Source: Variovorax sp. (GTDB lineage: Bacteria > Pseudomonadota > Gammaproteobacteria > Burkholderiales > Burkholderiaceae_C). From it: DNA of 64,000 nt. A program made the position numbers and the translations under genes. Of this stretch, positions 1-8,880 are shown piece by piece; the stretch's first letter is position 1; every line of letters starts with the position of its first letter. The DNA is taken from assembly GCA_017744935.1 (NCBI GenBank), contig JAGIAI010000010.1:40324-104323 (forward strand). The letters run 5' to 3'. The notes under the pieces were generated by a model that worked only from the letters and a program-made list of their open reading frames with translations, was not told the origin of the DNA and made no database searches.

Positions 1-1371
1 ATGATCGTGGCGCCCGATGCGATTCCGCTGTTCGACGAAATGAACGCCAACGTCGGCAAGTTCCTCGCGAGCCGCGCGGTGGTCGCTGCCAAGTCGCGCC
101 GCGAGATCGTGGTGCTCGCGCTGATCAAGCTGGCAATCGCCGATCCCGAGATGGCCGCATCGCAGCTCGACGGCAAGTGGGGCCCGATGCTGTCCGCGGA
201 AGAGCGCAACTGGCTCTGGGGCACCATCGGTCGACAGGCGGCCACCAAGCTCTCACCGACGGCCAACACCTATTTCTCGTACGTCACGAAGAACAGCGAC
301 CTCTCCGACGAAATGCTCGCGTGGAAGGCCCGCGCCGCGATGCGCACCGGCGACTGGAAGGTGGTGCACGCCTCGATCGACGCGATGAGCGAAACGCAGC
401 AGCAGGACCCGACCTGGGTCTACTGGAAGGCCCGCGCACTGGCTGCCTACGGCGGTGACGAACGCCGCGCGCAGGCCCGCGCGCTGTACGAGAGCATCGC
501 CGGCACGCGCGGCTTCTACGAACTTCTCGCGCTGGAGGAAATGGGACAGCGCGCCGCCGTGCCCACGCGCCCTGCACCGCTCACGGCTGAAGAAAAGAAG
601 GCCGCGCGCAGCAACCCTGCACTCAATCGCGCGCTCTATGCCATCTCGATCGGCCTGCGCCCCGAAGGCACGCGCGAGTGGAACTACGCCACCAACCTGC
701 ACGATCGCGGCGGCATGGGCGACCGCGAGCTGCTCGCCGCCGCCGACTTCGCGTGCCAGCGCGAGGTGTGGGACCGCTGCATCAACACCAGCGAGCGCAC
801 CAAGGGCATGATCGACGTGGACCAGCGCTTCCCGATGCCCTTCCGCGACACCGTGGTGCGAAAGAGCCAGGAGATCGGCCTCGATCCCGCCTATGTCTAC
901 GGCCTGATCCGCCAGGAGAGCCGCTTCGTCATGGATGCGCGCTCGGGCGTCGGCGCGTCGGGCCTGATGCAGGTCATGCCGGCCACCGCGCGCTGGACCG
1001 CAAAAAAGATCGGCATGTCCGACTTCACCCCGGGCCAGATCACCGACCGGGACACCAACATCACGATCGGCACCAATTACCTGAAGCTGGCGCTCGACGA
1101 TTTCGACGGCTCCATGCCGCTCGCGGCCGCCGCGTATAACGCGGGTCCCGGCCGCCCTCGCAGCTGGCGCAACGGGCCGAGCATGGAAGCTGCGATCTGG
1201 GCCGAGAACGTGCCCTTCAACGAGACGCGCGACTACGTGAAGAAGGTACTCGCCAACACCATCAACTACGCGGCCCTGATTACGGGACGGCCGCAGTCGA
1301 TCAAGGACAAGCTCGGCCGCGTCGGCCCGCGCGATCTCGCGGAGCCTGAACCCAACAAGGACCTGCCCTGA
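1..1371 (+). CDS. slt: Soluble lytic murein transglycosylase (Slt family), 5' end outside window
   Basis: Cleaves the glycan strands of peptidoglycan in the periplasm, leaving 1,6-anhydromuramic ends. The 456 residues in the window end in a C-terminal SLT domain (about residues 285-430). It carries the catalytic-Glu motif RQESRF (Glu306 in window numbering), the GLMQVMPATA motif and AYNAGPGR. The part before it is helix-rich and fits the superhelical U/L domains of Slt. Family members have about 640 residues, so roughly 200 N-terminal residues, including the signal peptide, should lie upstream. The ATG at base 1 is therefore probably an internal methionine. A small MscS-type gene follows 29 bases after the stop. 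Confidence 0.9.
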   Translation: MIVAPDAIPLFDEMNANVGKFLASRAVVAAKSRREIVVLALIKLAIADPEMAASQLDGKWGPMLSAEERNWLWGTIGRQAATKLSPTANTYFSYVTKNSDLSDEMLAWKARAAMRTGDWKVVHASIDAMSETQQQDPTWVYWKARALAAYGGDERRAQARALYESIAGTRGFYELLALEEMGQRAAVPTRPAPLTAEEKKAARSNPALNRALYAISIGLRPEGTREWNYATNLHDRGGMGDRELLAAADFACQREVWDRCINTSERTKGMIDVDQRFPMPFRDTVVRKSQEIGLDPAYVYGLIRQESRFVMDARSGVGASGLMQVMPATARWTAKKIGMSDFTPGQITDRDTNITIGTNYLKLALDDFDGSMPLAAAAYNAGPGRPRSWRNGPSMEAAIWAENVPFNETRDYVKKVLANTINYAALITGRPQSIKDKLGRVGPRDLAEPEPNKDLP

Positions 1372-1400
1372 ACCGGACCCTGCAGAGCCTGCGCGCCCAG

Positions 1401-2006
1401 TTGCCCAACTGGGCGAACGAATGGCTGGAGATCATCGTCCCCATCGCGGAGGTCGCGCTCATCATGCTGGGTGCGTGGCTGCTGTACCGCTTCGTGCGCC
1501 GGCTCGTCGAGCGCGTGACGAGGAGCTACACCCTTCCCTACAACGTGGCCATGGTCACCCGCCGCACGGCCGGCTTCCTGATCTACGGCGGCGCCACGCT
1601 CTGGGCACTGGAACGCCTTGGCGCATCGGGCACCGTGCTCTGGACCGCTTTCACCGGCTTCGCCACCGTCGGGGCGGTGGCCTTCTTCGCCGCCTGGAGC
1701 GTGCTGTCGAACATGTTCTGCGCGCTGCTGATCTTCACGACGCGCATGTTCTGGCCCGGTGACACGGTCGAAGTGCTCGAGAACGGCGAGAAGCCGGGCC
1801 TCAAGGGCCGCGTGCTGGACATCAACCTCGTCTTCACCACGCTCGAAGAAACTGGCGACACGCGACAAGGCACGACACTGAAGATCCCCAACAGCATGTT
1901 CTTCCAGCGCGCAGTGCGCCGCTGGCACGGCAGCGCGCCGCCCCTGCCGCAAAGCCTTGCACCGTATCCGGCGCCGCATCCGCCGGTGGATACCGCACCG
2001 CGCTGA
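1401..2006 (+). CDS. Small MscS-family mechanosensitive channel-like protein
   Basis: A 201-residue membrane protein with two or three N-terminal transmembrane segments. They are followed by a Gly/Ala-rich pore-helix-like stretch (FTGFATVGAVAFFAAWSVLSN, split here only to name it) and a short beta domain with the phrase FWPGDTVEV, typical of MscS. MscS channels open on membrane tension during osmotic downshock. The protein is shorter than E. coli MscS (286 aa), because the cytoplasmic vestibule is cut down to one beta domain and a Pro-rich tail. No ATG fits. TTG at 1401 is the first plausible start, but the reading frame stays open back to the preceding stop, so the start is uncertain. Confidence 0.75.
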   Translation: MPNWANEWLEIIVPIAEVALIMLGAWLLYRFVRRLVERVTRSYTLPYNVAMVTRRTAGFLIYGGATLWALERLGASGTVLWTAFTGFATVGAVAFFAAWSVLSNMFCALLIFTTRMFWPGDTVEVLENGEKPGLKGRVLDINLVFTTLEETGDTRQGTTLKIPNSMFFQRAVRRWHGSAPPLPQSLAPYPAPHPPVDTAPR

Positions 2007-2089
2007 GCCGGCGAAGTGCCGCAGTCCTACAGCGGATCCGATGGCGGTCGCGCAAAACTCGGCCAGCTTCCACTACCCACCGGTTCACC

Positions 2090-2656
2090 ATGGCCGATTC
2101 GCTCTGGGCGAAGATCAACGAGGTGTTCGCCGCCGAGTTCTCCGATGTCGGAGAGATCACGCAGGTGCTGCGCATCCTCATCCGCCTGCTGCTCGCCGCA
2201 GTGCTGGGCTTCATGCTCGGCTTCGAGCGCGAACAGCACGGCAAGGCCGCGGGCGTGCGCACCCACATGCTGGTGGCGATCGGCTCCGCGCTCTTCGTGC
2301 TCGTGCCGCAGCAAGGCGGCTCCACATCGGCGGACATGAGCCGTGTCATCCAGGGCCTGGTGGCGGGCATCGGCTTCCTGTGCGCCGGCACGATCCTCAA
2401 GCGCGGCCGCGATGAGCGGCATGTGGAGGGCCTGACCACCGCGGCGGGGCTGTGGATGACCGCCGCGATCGGCATGGCTTGCGGCCTCGGGCGCGAGCTC
2501 ACCGCGATCATCAGCGCGTTGATGGCGCTCGTGGTGCTGGCGCTGGTCCCCCGGCTGGTGGCGCTGGTCGAACATGTGGTTGGCCCACCCGCCGCGGCTC
2601 ACCACGACGGCGCGCAAGGAAGCGCCCCCTCCGAGGACGACCGCATCTCGCGCTGA
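2090..2656 (+). CDS. MgtC/SapB family membrane protein
   Basis: A 188-residue inner-membrane protein with four or five hydrophobic segments. It has the signature of the MgtC/SapB N-terminal domain: GFEREQHGKAAGVRTHMLV followed by IGSAL, then a Gly-rich GLVAGIGFLCAGTI segment. MgtC proteins of pathogens help growth at low magnesium and modulate the F1F0 ATPase. Short environmental homologues such as this lack the C-terminal ACT-like domain and have no assigned function. It stands alone between a channel gene and a GST gene, 83 bases after the former. Confidence 0.85.
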   Translation: MADSLWAKINEVFAAEFSDVGEITQVLRILIRLLLAAVLGFMLGFEREQHGKAAGVRTHMLVAIGSALFVLVPQQGGSTSADMSRVIQGLVAGIGFLCAGTILKRGRDERHVEGLTTAAGLWMTAAIGMACGLGRELTAIISALMALVVLALVPRLVALVEHVVGPPAAAHHDGAQGSAPSEDDRISR

Positions 2657-2743
2657 GCATCAATTTCCGCCGCCTTCCGCATCAATCGCCGGGCCGCCTG
2701 CGGCTAGCATGGAGAGCTTTGCAGCACCCCACCGGAGAACGCG

Positions 2744-3427
2744 ATGACCCAGCTCTACATCGGCAACAAGAACTACTCGTCCTGGTCCATGCGGCCGTGG
2801 GTGCTCATGAAGCAGGCCGGCATCGCTTTCGAGGAAGTCATGGTGCGCTTCGATTCCTTCGACGCCGACTCGAAGTTCAAGCACACGATCCTCCCGCTCA
2901 ACCCAACCGGCACGGTGCCCGTGCTGAAGGACGGCGACATCGTGGTCTACGACACGCTCGCCATCTGCGAATACCTCGCCGAGACCCATCCCGACAAGAA
3001 GCTGTGGCCTGCCGACCGTGCCCGTCGTGCGCAGGCGCGCAGCGCGTGCGCGGAAATGCACGCGGGATTCGGATCGCTGCGCAACCACTGCACGATGAAC
3101 ATCGAGGCCGACCTGCGCCAGCAGGGGCAGCTCATCCTGCGCGACCAGGCCGGCGTGCGCGCAGACCTCGCGCGCATCGTGCAGCTCTGGGGCGGCCTGC
3201 TCGAAAGCTACGGCGGTCCGATGCTCTTCGGCGAGTTCAGCATTGCCGATGCCTACTACGCGCCGGTGTGCACACGCATCCGGACCTACGGCCTGCCGGT
3301 GCCCGCGCCGGTCTCGGCCTACATCGATCGCGTCCTGGCGCTGCCCGGCGTCAAGGCCTGGATCGACGGCGGACTCGCGGAGAAGGAATTCGTCCTCTTC
3401 GACGAACCCTACCGCCTGCAGCGCTGA
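2744..3427 (+). CDS. Glutathione S-transferase family protein
   Basis: 227 residues with a thioredoxin-like N-terminal domain (residues 1-80) and an all-helical C-terminal domain. The start MTQLYIGNKNYSSWSMRPWV holds the SSW(S) segment where the glutathione-activating Ser usually lies. NPTGTVPVL provides the cis-Pro loop and DTLAICEYLAE the glutathione-binding Asp/Thr region. It probably conjugates or reduces substrates with glutathione in the cytosol; the substrate cannot be read from the sequence. The start is preceded by GGAG at about 2733. It sits 44 bases upstream of cca in the same direction. Confidence 0.88.
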   Translation: MTQLYIGNKNYSSWSMRPWVLMKQAGIAFEEVMVRFDSFDADSKFKHTILPLNPTGTVPVLKDGDIVVYDTLAICEYLAETHPDKKLWPADRARRAQARSACAEMHAGFGSLRNHCTMNIEADLRQQGQLILRDQAGVRADLARIVQLWGGLLESYGGPMLFGEFSIADAYYAPVCTRIRTYGLPVPAPVSAYIDRVLALPGVKAWIDGGLAEKEFVLFDEPYRLQR

Positions 3428-3458
3428 CCCTCGCGGGCGCCGGGGCGCATCGGCGTCC

Positions 3459-3464
3459 TACACT
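3459..3464 (+). promoter_or_regulatory. -10-like hexamer of cca, possibly leaderless transcript
   Basis: TACACT lies 6 bases before the cca ATG, which would put the transcription start at or next to the start codon. No convincing -35 element is seen 17 bases upstream, and no ribosome-binding site separates it from the gene. Confidence 0.35.
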
Positions 3465-3470
3465 CGCGCG

Positions 3471-4745
3471 ATGCAAACCTATCTCGTCGGCGGCGCGATC
3501 CGCGATGCGCTGCTGGGCCGGCCCGGCAGCGATCACGACTGGGTCGTCGTGGGCGCGACGCCCGCGCAGATGGTCGCGCGCGGCTACCTCCCGGTGGGGC
3601 GCGACTTTCCTGTGTTCCTTCATCCCGAGACGCGCGAGGAATACGCACTCGCCCGCACCGAGCGTAAGAGCGCACCGGGCTACCGCGGCTTCGTCGTGCA
3701 TGCGGCGCCCGACGTGACGCTCGAACAAGACCTCGCGCGGCGCGACCTCACCATCAACGCGATTGCATTGCCCGAGGACAGGATCGGCGCCTCCGATCGC
3801 CTCGACGTCGATCCCGCCGACCTCGTCGATCCCTTCGACGGCCAGCGCGACCTGCGCGAGAAGCGCCTGCGCCACGTCACCGACGCCTTCCGCGAAGACC
3901 CGGTGCGTATCCTGCGCGTGGCGCGCTTTGCCGCACGCTTCAGCGACTTCACCGTGGCGCCCGAGACGATGGTCCTCATGCGCGAAATGGTCGAAGCCGG
4001 CGAGGTCGATGCACTGGTGCCCGAGCGCGTCTGGCAGGAACTCTCGCGCGGCCTCATGGAAGCCAGGCCTTCGCGCATGTTCGAGCTGCTGCGCGAATGC
4101 GGCGCGCTCGCGGTGCTGCTGCCCGAGGTGGATCGGCTCTGGGGCATCCCGCAGCCCGCGGCGCATCACCCCGAGATCGACACCGGCGTGCACCTGATGA
4201 TGGTGCTCGACATGGCCGCGCAGATGAAGACATCGCTCGCTGTGCGCTTCGCGTGCCTGGTACACGACCTGGGCAAGGGCACCACGCCCGCGGACATCCT
4301 GCCGCGCCATCATGGCCACGAGCAGCGAAGTGCCCAGCTGCTGCGCGATGTGTGTGACCGCTGGCGCGTGCCGGTCGACATCCGCGAGCTCGCCGACGTG
4401 GTCGCTCGCGAGCACGGCAACATCCATCGCAGCGGCGACCTCAACGCGGCTGCTGTCGTGCGCCTGCTGGAACGCTGCGATGCCTTCCGCAAGCCCGAGC
4501 GCTTCGACGAAGTCCTGCAAGCATGCGAATGCGACGCGCGCGGAAGGCTCGGCCTCGAAGACCGCCCCTACGCGCCACGCCAACGCCTGCTCGCCGCGCT
4601 GGGCGCCGCGCAATCGGTGGCGACCGAGCCCATCGCGCGCGCGGCGCGCGACGCCGGCGCGACCGGCCCGAAGATCGGCGAGGCGATCTCTCGCGCCCGC
4701 GTGGCCGCCGTCGACGCGGCGCTTCAACCCTCCTCCCAAAGTTGA
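3471..4745 (+). CDS. cca: CCA-adding tRNA nucleotidyltransferase with HD domain
   Basis: Adds or repairs the 3' CCA of tRNAs. It is a 424-residue class II enzyme. It has the G-G-A-I-R-D motif (7-12) and the metal-binding Asp21-His-Asp23 (DHDW) of the nucleotidyltransferase head. RRDLTINAIA and EDPVRILRVARFA form the base-recognition and neck regions. A C-terminal HD phosphohydrolase domain carries VHDLGKG (His265-Asp266), as in E. coli Cca, which gives 2',3'-cyclic phosphodiesterase and phosphatase activity. ATG at 3471 is the only start that leaves the N-terminal motif intact. A TACACT hexamer lies 6 bases upstream and no Shine-Dalgarno is visible, so the mRNA may be leaderless. Confidence 0.96.
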   Translation: MQTYLVGGAIRDALLGRPGSDHDWVVVGATPAQMVARGYLPVGRDFPVFLHPETREEYALARTERKSAPGYRGFVVHAAPDVTLEQDLARRDLTINAIALPEDRIGASDRLDVDPADLVDPFDGQRDLREKRLRHVTDAFREDPVRILRVARFAARFSDFTVAPETMVLMREMVEAGEVDALVPERVWQELSRGLMEARPSRMFELLRECGALAVLLPEVDRLWGIPQPAAHHPEIDTGVHLMMVLDMAAQMKTSLAVRFACLVHDLGKGTTPADILPRHHGHEQRSAQLLRDVCDRWRVPVDIRELADVVAREHGNIHRSGDLNAAAVVRLLERCDAFRKPERFDEVLQACECDARGRLGLEDRPYAPRQRLLAALGAAQSVATEPIARAARDAGATGPKIGEAISRARVAAVDAALQPSSQS

Positions 4746-4784
4746 ATTGACGGCTTTGGCCGACGCGGTGCGCGGCGGGAGTCT

Positions 4785-4792
4785 GCTATGGT
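4785..4792 (+). promoter_or_regulatory. Extended -10 promoter of the trehalose operon
   Basis: TGC-TATGGT fits an extended -10 (TG-N-TATAAT) and ends 9 bases before the otsB ATG, implying a very short leader or none. No good -35 is present at the standard spacing, which an extended -10 can compensate for. Confidence 0.4.
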
Positions 4793-4801
4793 TTTTCCTC
4801 C

Positions 4802-5563
4802 ATGCAGCAGCCCCCCCGACTCACACACGACGCGGCGCTCTTCCTCGACTTCGACGGCACGCTGGTCGATCTCGCCGAGACGCCCGAGGCGGTGCATGTG
4901 CCCGCCGCTCTCATACCGCTCCTGAGTGACCTCGCCGAACTGCTTGGCGGAGCGCTCGCAGTCGTCTCGGGCCGGCAGATCGACGTGATCGATCGCTTTC
5001 TCGCCCCGCTGCGACTACCCGCCGCGGGCGAGCACGGCGTGCAGCGCCGCGACGCCGAAGGCCACATGCAGGAGCAGCGTCCGCCCGATCTCACGCTGGT
5101 GCTCGACGCCGCCAACGAACTCGCCGGCGTGCACGAAGGCCTGCTGGTCGAGCGCAAGCACGCCGCCATCGCGCTGCACTACCGGCTCGCGCCGCAGCTC
5201 GAGGCCGTGTGCCGCGACGCCATGCAACGCGTGATCGAAGGCCAGCCGCAGCTCGAGCTGATGCACGGGAAGTTCGTCTTCGAAGTGAAGCCCGCTGGCA
5301 TCAACAAGGGCATCGCCATCGACGCCTTCATGAAGGAGGCGCCTTTCGCGGGGCGCGTACCCGTGTTCGCGGGCGACGACACCACCGACGAGAACGGATT
5401 CGCGATCGTGCAGCCGCGCGGCGGTGTCGGCATCAAGGTCGGCTCGGGGCCCAGCCTGGCGCTGCATCGGCTCGATTCGCCGCGCGCGGTCTTCGAATGG
5501 CTCGTGGGCACGCGCGACCTGCTCGCAGCGCCCGCAACAACAACCCCGAGGAGGCCGGTTTGA
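4802..5563 (+). CDS. otsB: Trehalose-6-phosphate phosphatase
   Basis: Removes phosphate from trehalose 6-phosphate, the last step of trehalose synthesis in the cytosol. It has 253 residues, about the length of E. coli OtsB. HAD motif I is FLDFDGTLVDL (nucleophile Asp16, acid Asp18). Motif II is in VVSGR. A Lys-containing motif III region lies at EVKPAGINKG, and motif IV is GDDTTDE at about 191-197. It is the first gene of a three-gene operon; its TGA overlaps the TTG start of the GH15 gene. Confidence 0.95.
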   Translation: MQQPPRLTHDAALFLDFDGTLVDLAETPEAVHVPAALIPLLSDLAELLGGALAVVSGRQIDVIDRFLAPLRLPAAGEHGVQRRDAEGHMQEQRPPDLTLVLDAANELAGVHEGLLVERKHAAIALHYRLAPQLEAVCRDAMQRVIEGQPQLELMHGKFVFEVKPAGINKGIAIDAFMKEAPFAGRVPVFAGDDTTDENGFAIVQPRGGVGIKVGSGPSLALHRLDSPRAVFEWLVGTRDLLAAPATTTPRRPV

Positions 5564-7485
5564 CAACTCTTCAGAAAGACACCGAAACCGTCGAGGATCG
5601 CGCCGGCCGGTCGATCGCCGGCGCCGCCAGTGCGAGCGACAAGTCGCCGCCCCACGACGAAGCGCTGACGCGCCCCACCGCACGCCCCGGATTCGGGCCG
5701 CCTGCCGGGCAATCGCTCGAAGTCGGCGTGATCGGCAACTGCGCGTACAGCGCGCTCATCGATGCCCGCGCCCGCGTGGTGTGGTGCTGCCTGCCGCGCT
5801 TCGATGGCGACCCGGTCTTCAACGCGTTGCTGCATCCGGGCGACGAAGCGAGCGCGTGGAGCATCGAGCTCGAGGACTTCGCCTCGTCCAAGCAGTGGTA
5901 CGAGCCGAACACGGCGGTGCTGCGCACGCAACTCTTCGACACCGCGGGGCAGTGCATCGAGATCACCGACTTCGCGCCGCGCTTCCACAGCCGCTCGCGC
6001 TACTTCCGTCCGCTCACGATGGTGCGCCGCGTGAAGCCGGTCGTCGGCGCGCCGCGTATCCGCGTCAAGCTCGCGCCGCGCTTCCAGTGGGGCGCCGCAG
6101 CGCCGACCATCACGCGCGGCAGCAATCACATCCGCTATGTCGGCCCCGAGTTCGCGCTGCGGATAAACACCGATGCGCCTGTCTCGCACATCCTGTCGCA
6201 CCAGCCCTTCGTGCTTTCACGTGAGCACAACTTCGTGCTCGGCGCCGACGAGACGCTGAACGACGGCATCGCCGACACGGCGCGCCACTTCGAGCAGGAA
6301 ACCATCGCCTACTGGCGCACCTGGAGCAAGCGGCTCGCGATCCCGTTCGAATACCAGGACGCGGTGATCCGCGCCGCGATCACGCTCAAGCTCTCGCTCT
6401 ACGAGGACACCGGCGCGATCGTCGCCGCGATGACCACCAGCATCCCCGAAGCGCCGGGCAGCCAGCGCAACTGGGACTACCGCTACTGCTGGCTGCGCGA
6501 TGCCTTCTTCGTGGTGCGCGCACTCAACAGCCTCTCGGAAGTGGGCACGATGGAGGACTACCTGCGCTGGCTCTCCAATGTGGTGATCGGCTCGCGCGGC
6601 GAGCACATCCAGCCGCTCTACGGCATCGGACTGGAGCGCGAACTGCCGGAGTCCTTCGTCGATAGTCTTCCGGGCTATCGCGGCATGGGACCGGTCCGCG
6701 TGGGCAACCAGGCGCAGGAGCACTTCCAGCACGACGTGTACGGCAACATCGTGCTCGGCGCGGCGCAGGCCTTCCACGACCACCGGCTGCTGAGCCGCGC
6801 CGGGCTCGCCGAGTTTCCATATCTCGAAGCCGTCGGCGAGCAGGCGATCCGCGTCTACGGCACACCCGACGCAGGCATGTGGGAACTGCGCACGCGTGCG
6901 CGCGTGCACACCAGTTCGGCGCTGATGAGCTGGGCCGCCTGCGACCGCCTCGCGAAGATCGCCCGCGCGATCGGCCTGCCAGAGCGTGCGGCCTACTGGC
7001 ATGGCCATTCGTCGCGCATGCGCGAAGAGATCCTCGCCAAGTCCTGGTGCGAAGAACGACAGGCGTTCGCCGAAAGCTTTGGCGGCCATGAGCTCGATGC
7101 CAGCATTCTTCTGATGGTCGAAGTCGGCCTGATCGACGCGCGCGACCCGCGCTTCATCTCCACGGTCGACGCGATGGAGAAGTCGCTCTGCGACGGCCCG
7201 TACATGCGCCGCTACGAAGCCGCCGACGACTTCGGCAAACCCGAGACCGCGTTCAACATCTGCACGTTCTGGCGCATCGATGCGCTCGCGAAGATCGGCC
7301 GCAAGGCCGAGGCGCGGCAGATCTTCGAGACCATGCTTGCCGCACGCAACCCGCTCGGCCTGCTGTCGGAGGACACGCATCCGGTCACCGGCGAGATGTG
7401 GGGCAACTTTCCGCAGACCTATTCGATGGTGGGGATCATCAATGCGGCCGTGAGACTTTCCGCGCCCTGGGACTCCTGCATATGA
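5560..7485 (+). CDS. GH15-family glycoside hydrolase (glucoamylase or trehalase-like)
   Basis: 641 residues. An N-terminal beta-sandwich domain (from SLEVGVIGNCAYSALIDARA, about 40-260) is followed by an (alpha/alpha)6 barrel with the GH15 hallmark NWDYRYCWLRDA. GH15 enzymes are inverting alpha-glucosidases; members are glucoamylases or, in actinobacteria, trehalases. Lying inside the ots operon, this one may break down trehalose or a related glucan, but the substrate is not proven. The TTG start at 5560 is chosen because GAGGAGG lies at 5548-5554 with five-base spacing and the codon overlaps the otsB stop (TTGA). It is translationally linked to otsA through ATGA at 7482. Confidence 0.88.
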   Translation: MTTLQKDTETVEDRAGRSIAGAASASDKSPPHDEALTRPTARPGFGPPAGQSLEVGVIGNCAYSALIDARARVVWCCLPRFDGDPVFNALLHPGDEASAWSIELEDFASSKQWYEPNTAVLRTQLFDTAGQCIEITDFAPRFHSRSRYFRPLTMVRRVKPVVGAPRIRVKLAPRFQWGAAAPTITRGSNHIRYVGPEFALRINTDAPVSHILSHQPFVLSREHNFVLGADETLNDGIADTARHFEQETIAYWRTWSKRLAIPFEYQDAVIRAAITLKLSLYEDTGAIVAAMTTSIPEAPGSQRNWDYRYCWLRDAFFVVRALNSLSEVGTMEDYLRWLSNVVIGSRGEHIQPLYGIGLERELPESFVDSLPGYRGMGPVRVGNQAQEHFQHDVYGNIVLGAAQAFHDHRLLSRAGLAEFPYLEAVGEQAIRVYGTPDAGMWELRTRARVHTSSALMSWAACDRLAKIARAIGLPERAAYWHGHSSRMREEILAKSWCEERQAFAESFGGHELDASILLMVEVGLIDARDPRFISTVDAMEKSLCDGPYMRRYEAADDFGKPETAFNICTFWRIDALAKIGRKAEARQIFETMLAARNPLGLLSEDTHPVTGEMWGNFPQTYSMVGIINAAVRLSAPWDSCI

Positions 7486-8867
7486 GTCGATTGGTGGTGA
7501 TTTCGAACCGCGTGGCCGATCCGCGCAAGCCGGCGGCCGGTGGACTGGCCGTCGCACTCGGAGAGAGCCTTCAGCAAAGCGGTGGCCTGTGGTTCGGCTG
7601 GAGCGGCTCCATCGTCGAAGAAGGCCCCACCGGCGAAGGCGAAATGCACCGACAGCAGGCTGGCAAGGTCACGCTGGCGACCATCGACCTGAGCCGCGAG
7701 GACCACGACAGCTACTACCTCGGCTACAGCAATGACGTGCTGTGGCCGGTCTTCCACGGGCGACTCGACCTCGCGCACTTCGAGGCGGGTTTCGTCGGCG
7801 GCTACCGGCGCGTCAACCAGCTCTTCGCACGCAAGCTGCTGCCGCTGCTGCAGGACGACGACATCATCTGGGTGCACGACTACCACCTGATCCCGCTGGC
7901 GGCCGAACTGCGCGCGATGGGGTGCAGGCAACGCATCGGCTTCTTCCTTCATATTCCGCTGCCGCCGCAAATCATCCTCGCGGCCGTGCCGCAGCACGAG
8001 TGGCTGATGCGGTCGCTGTTCGCATATGACCTCGTCGGCTTCCAGGCCCGGCAGGACGTGCAGCACTTCGAGGACTACGTGCGCTACGAAGCCCGGGGCG
8101 AGGTGCTGGACGATCACCTCTATCGCGCCTTCGGCCAGACAGTGCGCTGCGATGCCTTCCCGATCGGCATCGACGTCGACGAATTCGCCGCGCTCACGCA
8201 CGCGAAGGAATCGCGCGACATGTACGAAACCATGAAGCGCGAGTATTCGACGCGGCGACTTCTGCTCGGCATCGACCGGCTCGACTACTCCAAGGGCATT
8301 CCGCAGCGGGTGCGCTCCTTCCGCGAACTGCTTGCGAACTACCCGGAGAACCGCCGGAGCGCAACGCTGATCCAGATCGCCTCTCCCACGCGCGAGACCG
8401 TCGACGCCTATGCCGACATCCGCCGCGAACTCGAATCGCTGTGCGGCGCGATCAACGGCGACTACGGCGAGCTCGACTGGATGCCGGTGCGCTACATCCA
8501 CCGCATGGTCGCTCGCAAGCGCGTACCGGGCCTGTGCCGCGCCGCCGCGGTCGGCCTCGTCACGCCGCTGCGCGACGGCATGAACCTTGTCGCCAAGGAA
8601 TACATCGCCGCACAGGACCCGGCGGACCCGGGCGTGCTCGTGCTCTCGCGCTTTGCGGGCGCTGCCGAGCAGCTGAAGGAAGCGCTGCTGGTGAATCCCT
8701 ACGATACGCATGGCACCGCGGAAATCATGCAGCAGGCGCTGCAGATGCCGTTGGACGAGCGACGCGAGCGGCACCAGAAGCTGCTCGCGTGCATCCGCGA
8801 GCAGGACGTGCATTGGTGGCGCAACGGGTTCCTGAGTGCCCTTCGCGCGGCCGAGAGCGTGCGTTAG
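7482..8867 (+). CDS. otsA: Trehalose-6-phosphate synthase (GT20)
   Basis: Transfers glucose from UDP-glucose to glucose 6-phosphate. 461 residues, matching E. coli OtsA. The N-terminal [10 protein letters not shown] plus GGLAVAL form the phosphate-binding loop. [25 protein letters not shown] and [10 protein letters not shown] are the nucleotide-sugar and acceptor motifs of GT20. The start overlaps the GH15 stop as ATGA. The order otsB-GH15-otsA with overlaps implies one mRNA. The gene ends 13 bases from the end of the convergent lysR gene, with no clear terminator between. Confidence 0.96.
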   Translation: MSRLVVISNRVADPRKPAAGGLAVALGESLQQSGGLWFGWSGSIVEEGPTGEGEMHRQQAGKVTLATIDLSREDHDSYYLGYSNDVLWPVFHGRLDLAHFEAGFVGGYRRVNQLFARKLLPLLQDDDIIWVHDYHLIPLAAELRAMGCRQRIGFFLHIPLPPQIILAAVPQHEWLMRSLFAYDLVGFQARQDVQHFEDYVRYEARGEVLDDHLYRAFGQTVRCDAFPIGIDVDEFAALTHAKESRDMYETMKREYSTRRLLLGIDRLDYSKGIPQRVRSFRELLANYPENRRSATLIQIASPTRETVDAYADIRRELESLCGAINGDYGELDWMPVRYIHRMVARKRVPGLCRAAAVGLVTPLRDGMNLVAKEYIAAQDPADPGVLVLSRFAGAAEQLKEALLVNPYDTHGTAEIMQQALQMPLDERRERHQKLLACIREQDVHWWRNGFLSALRAAESVR

Positions 8868-8880
8868 GGCAATCCGACGC

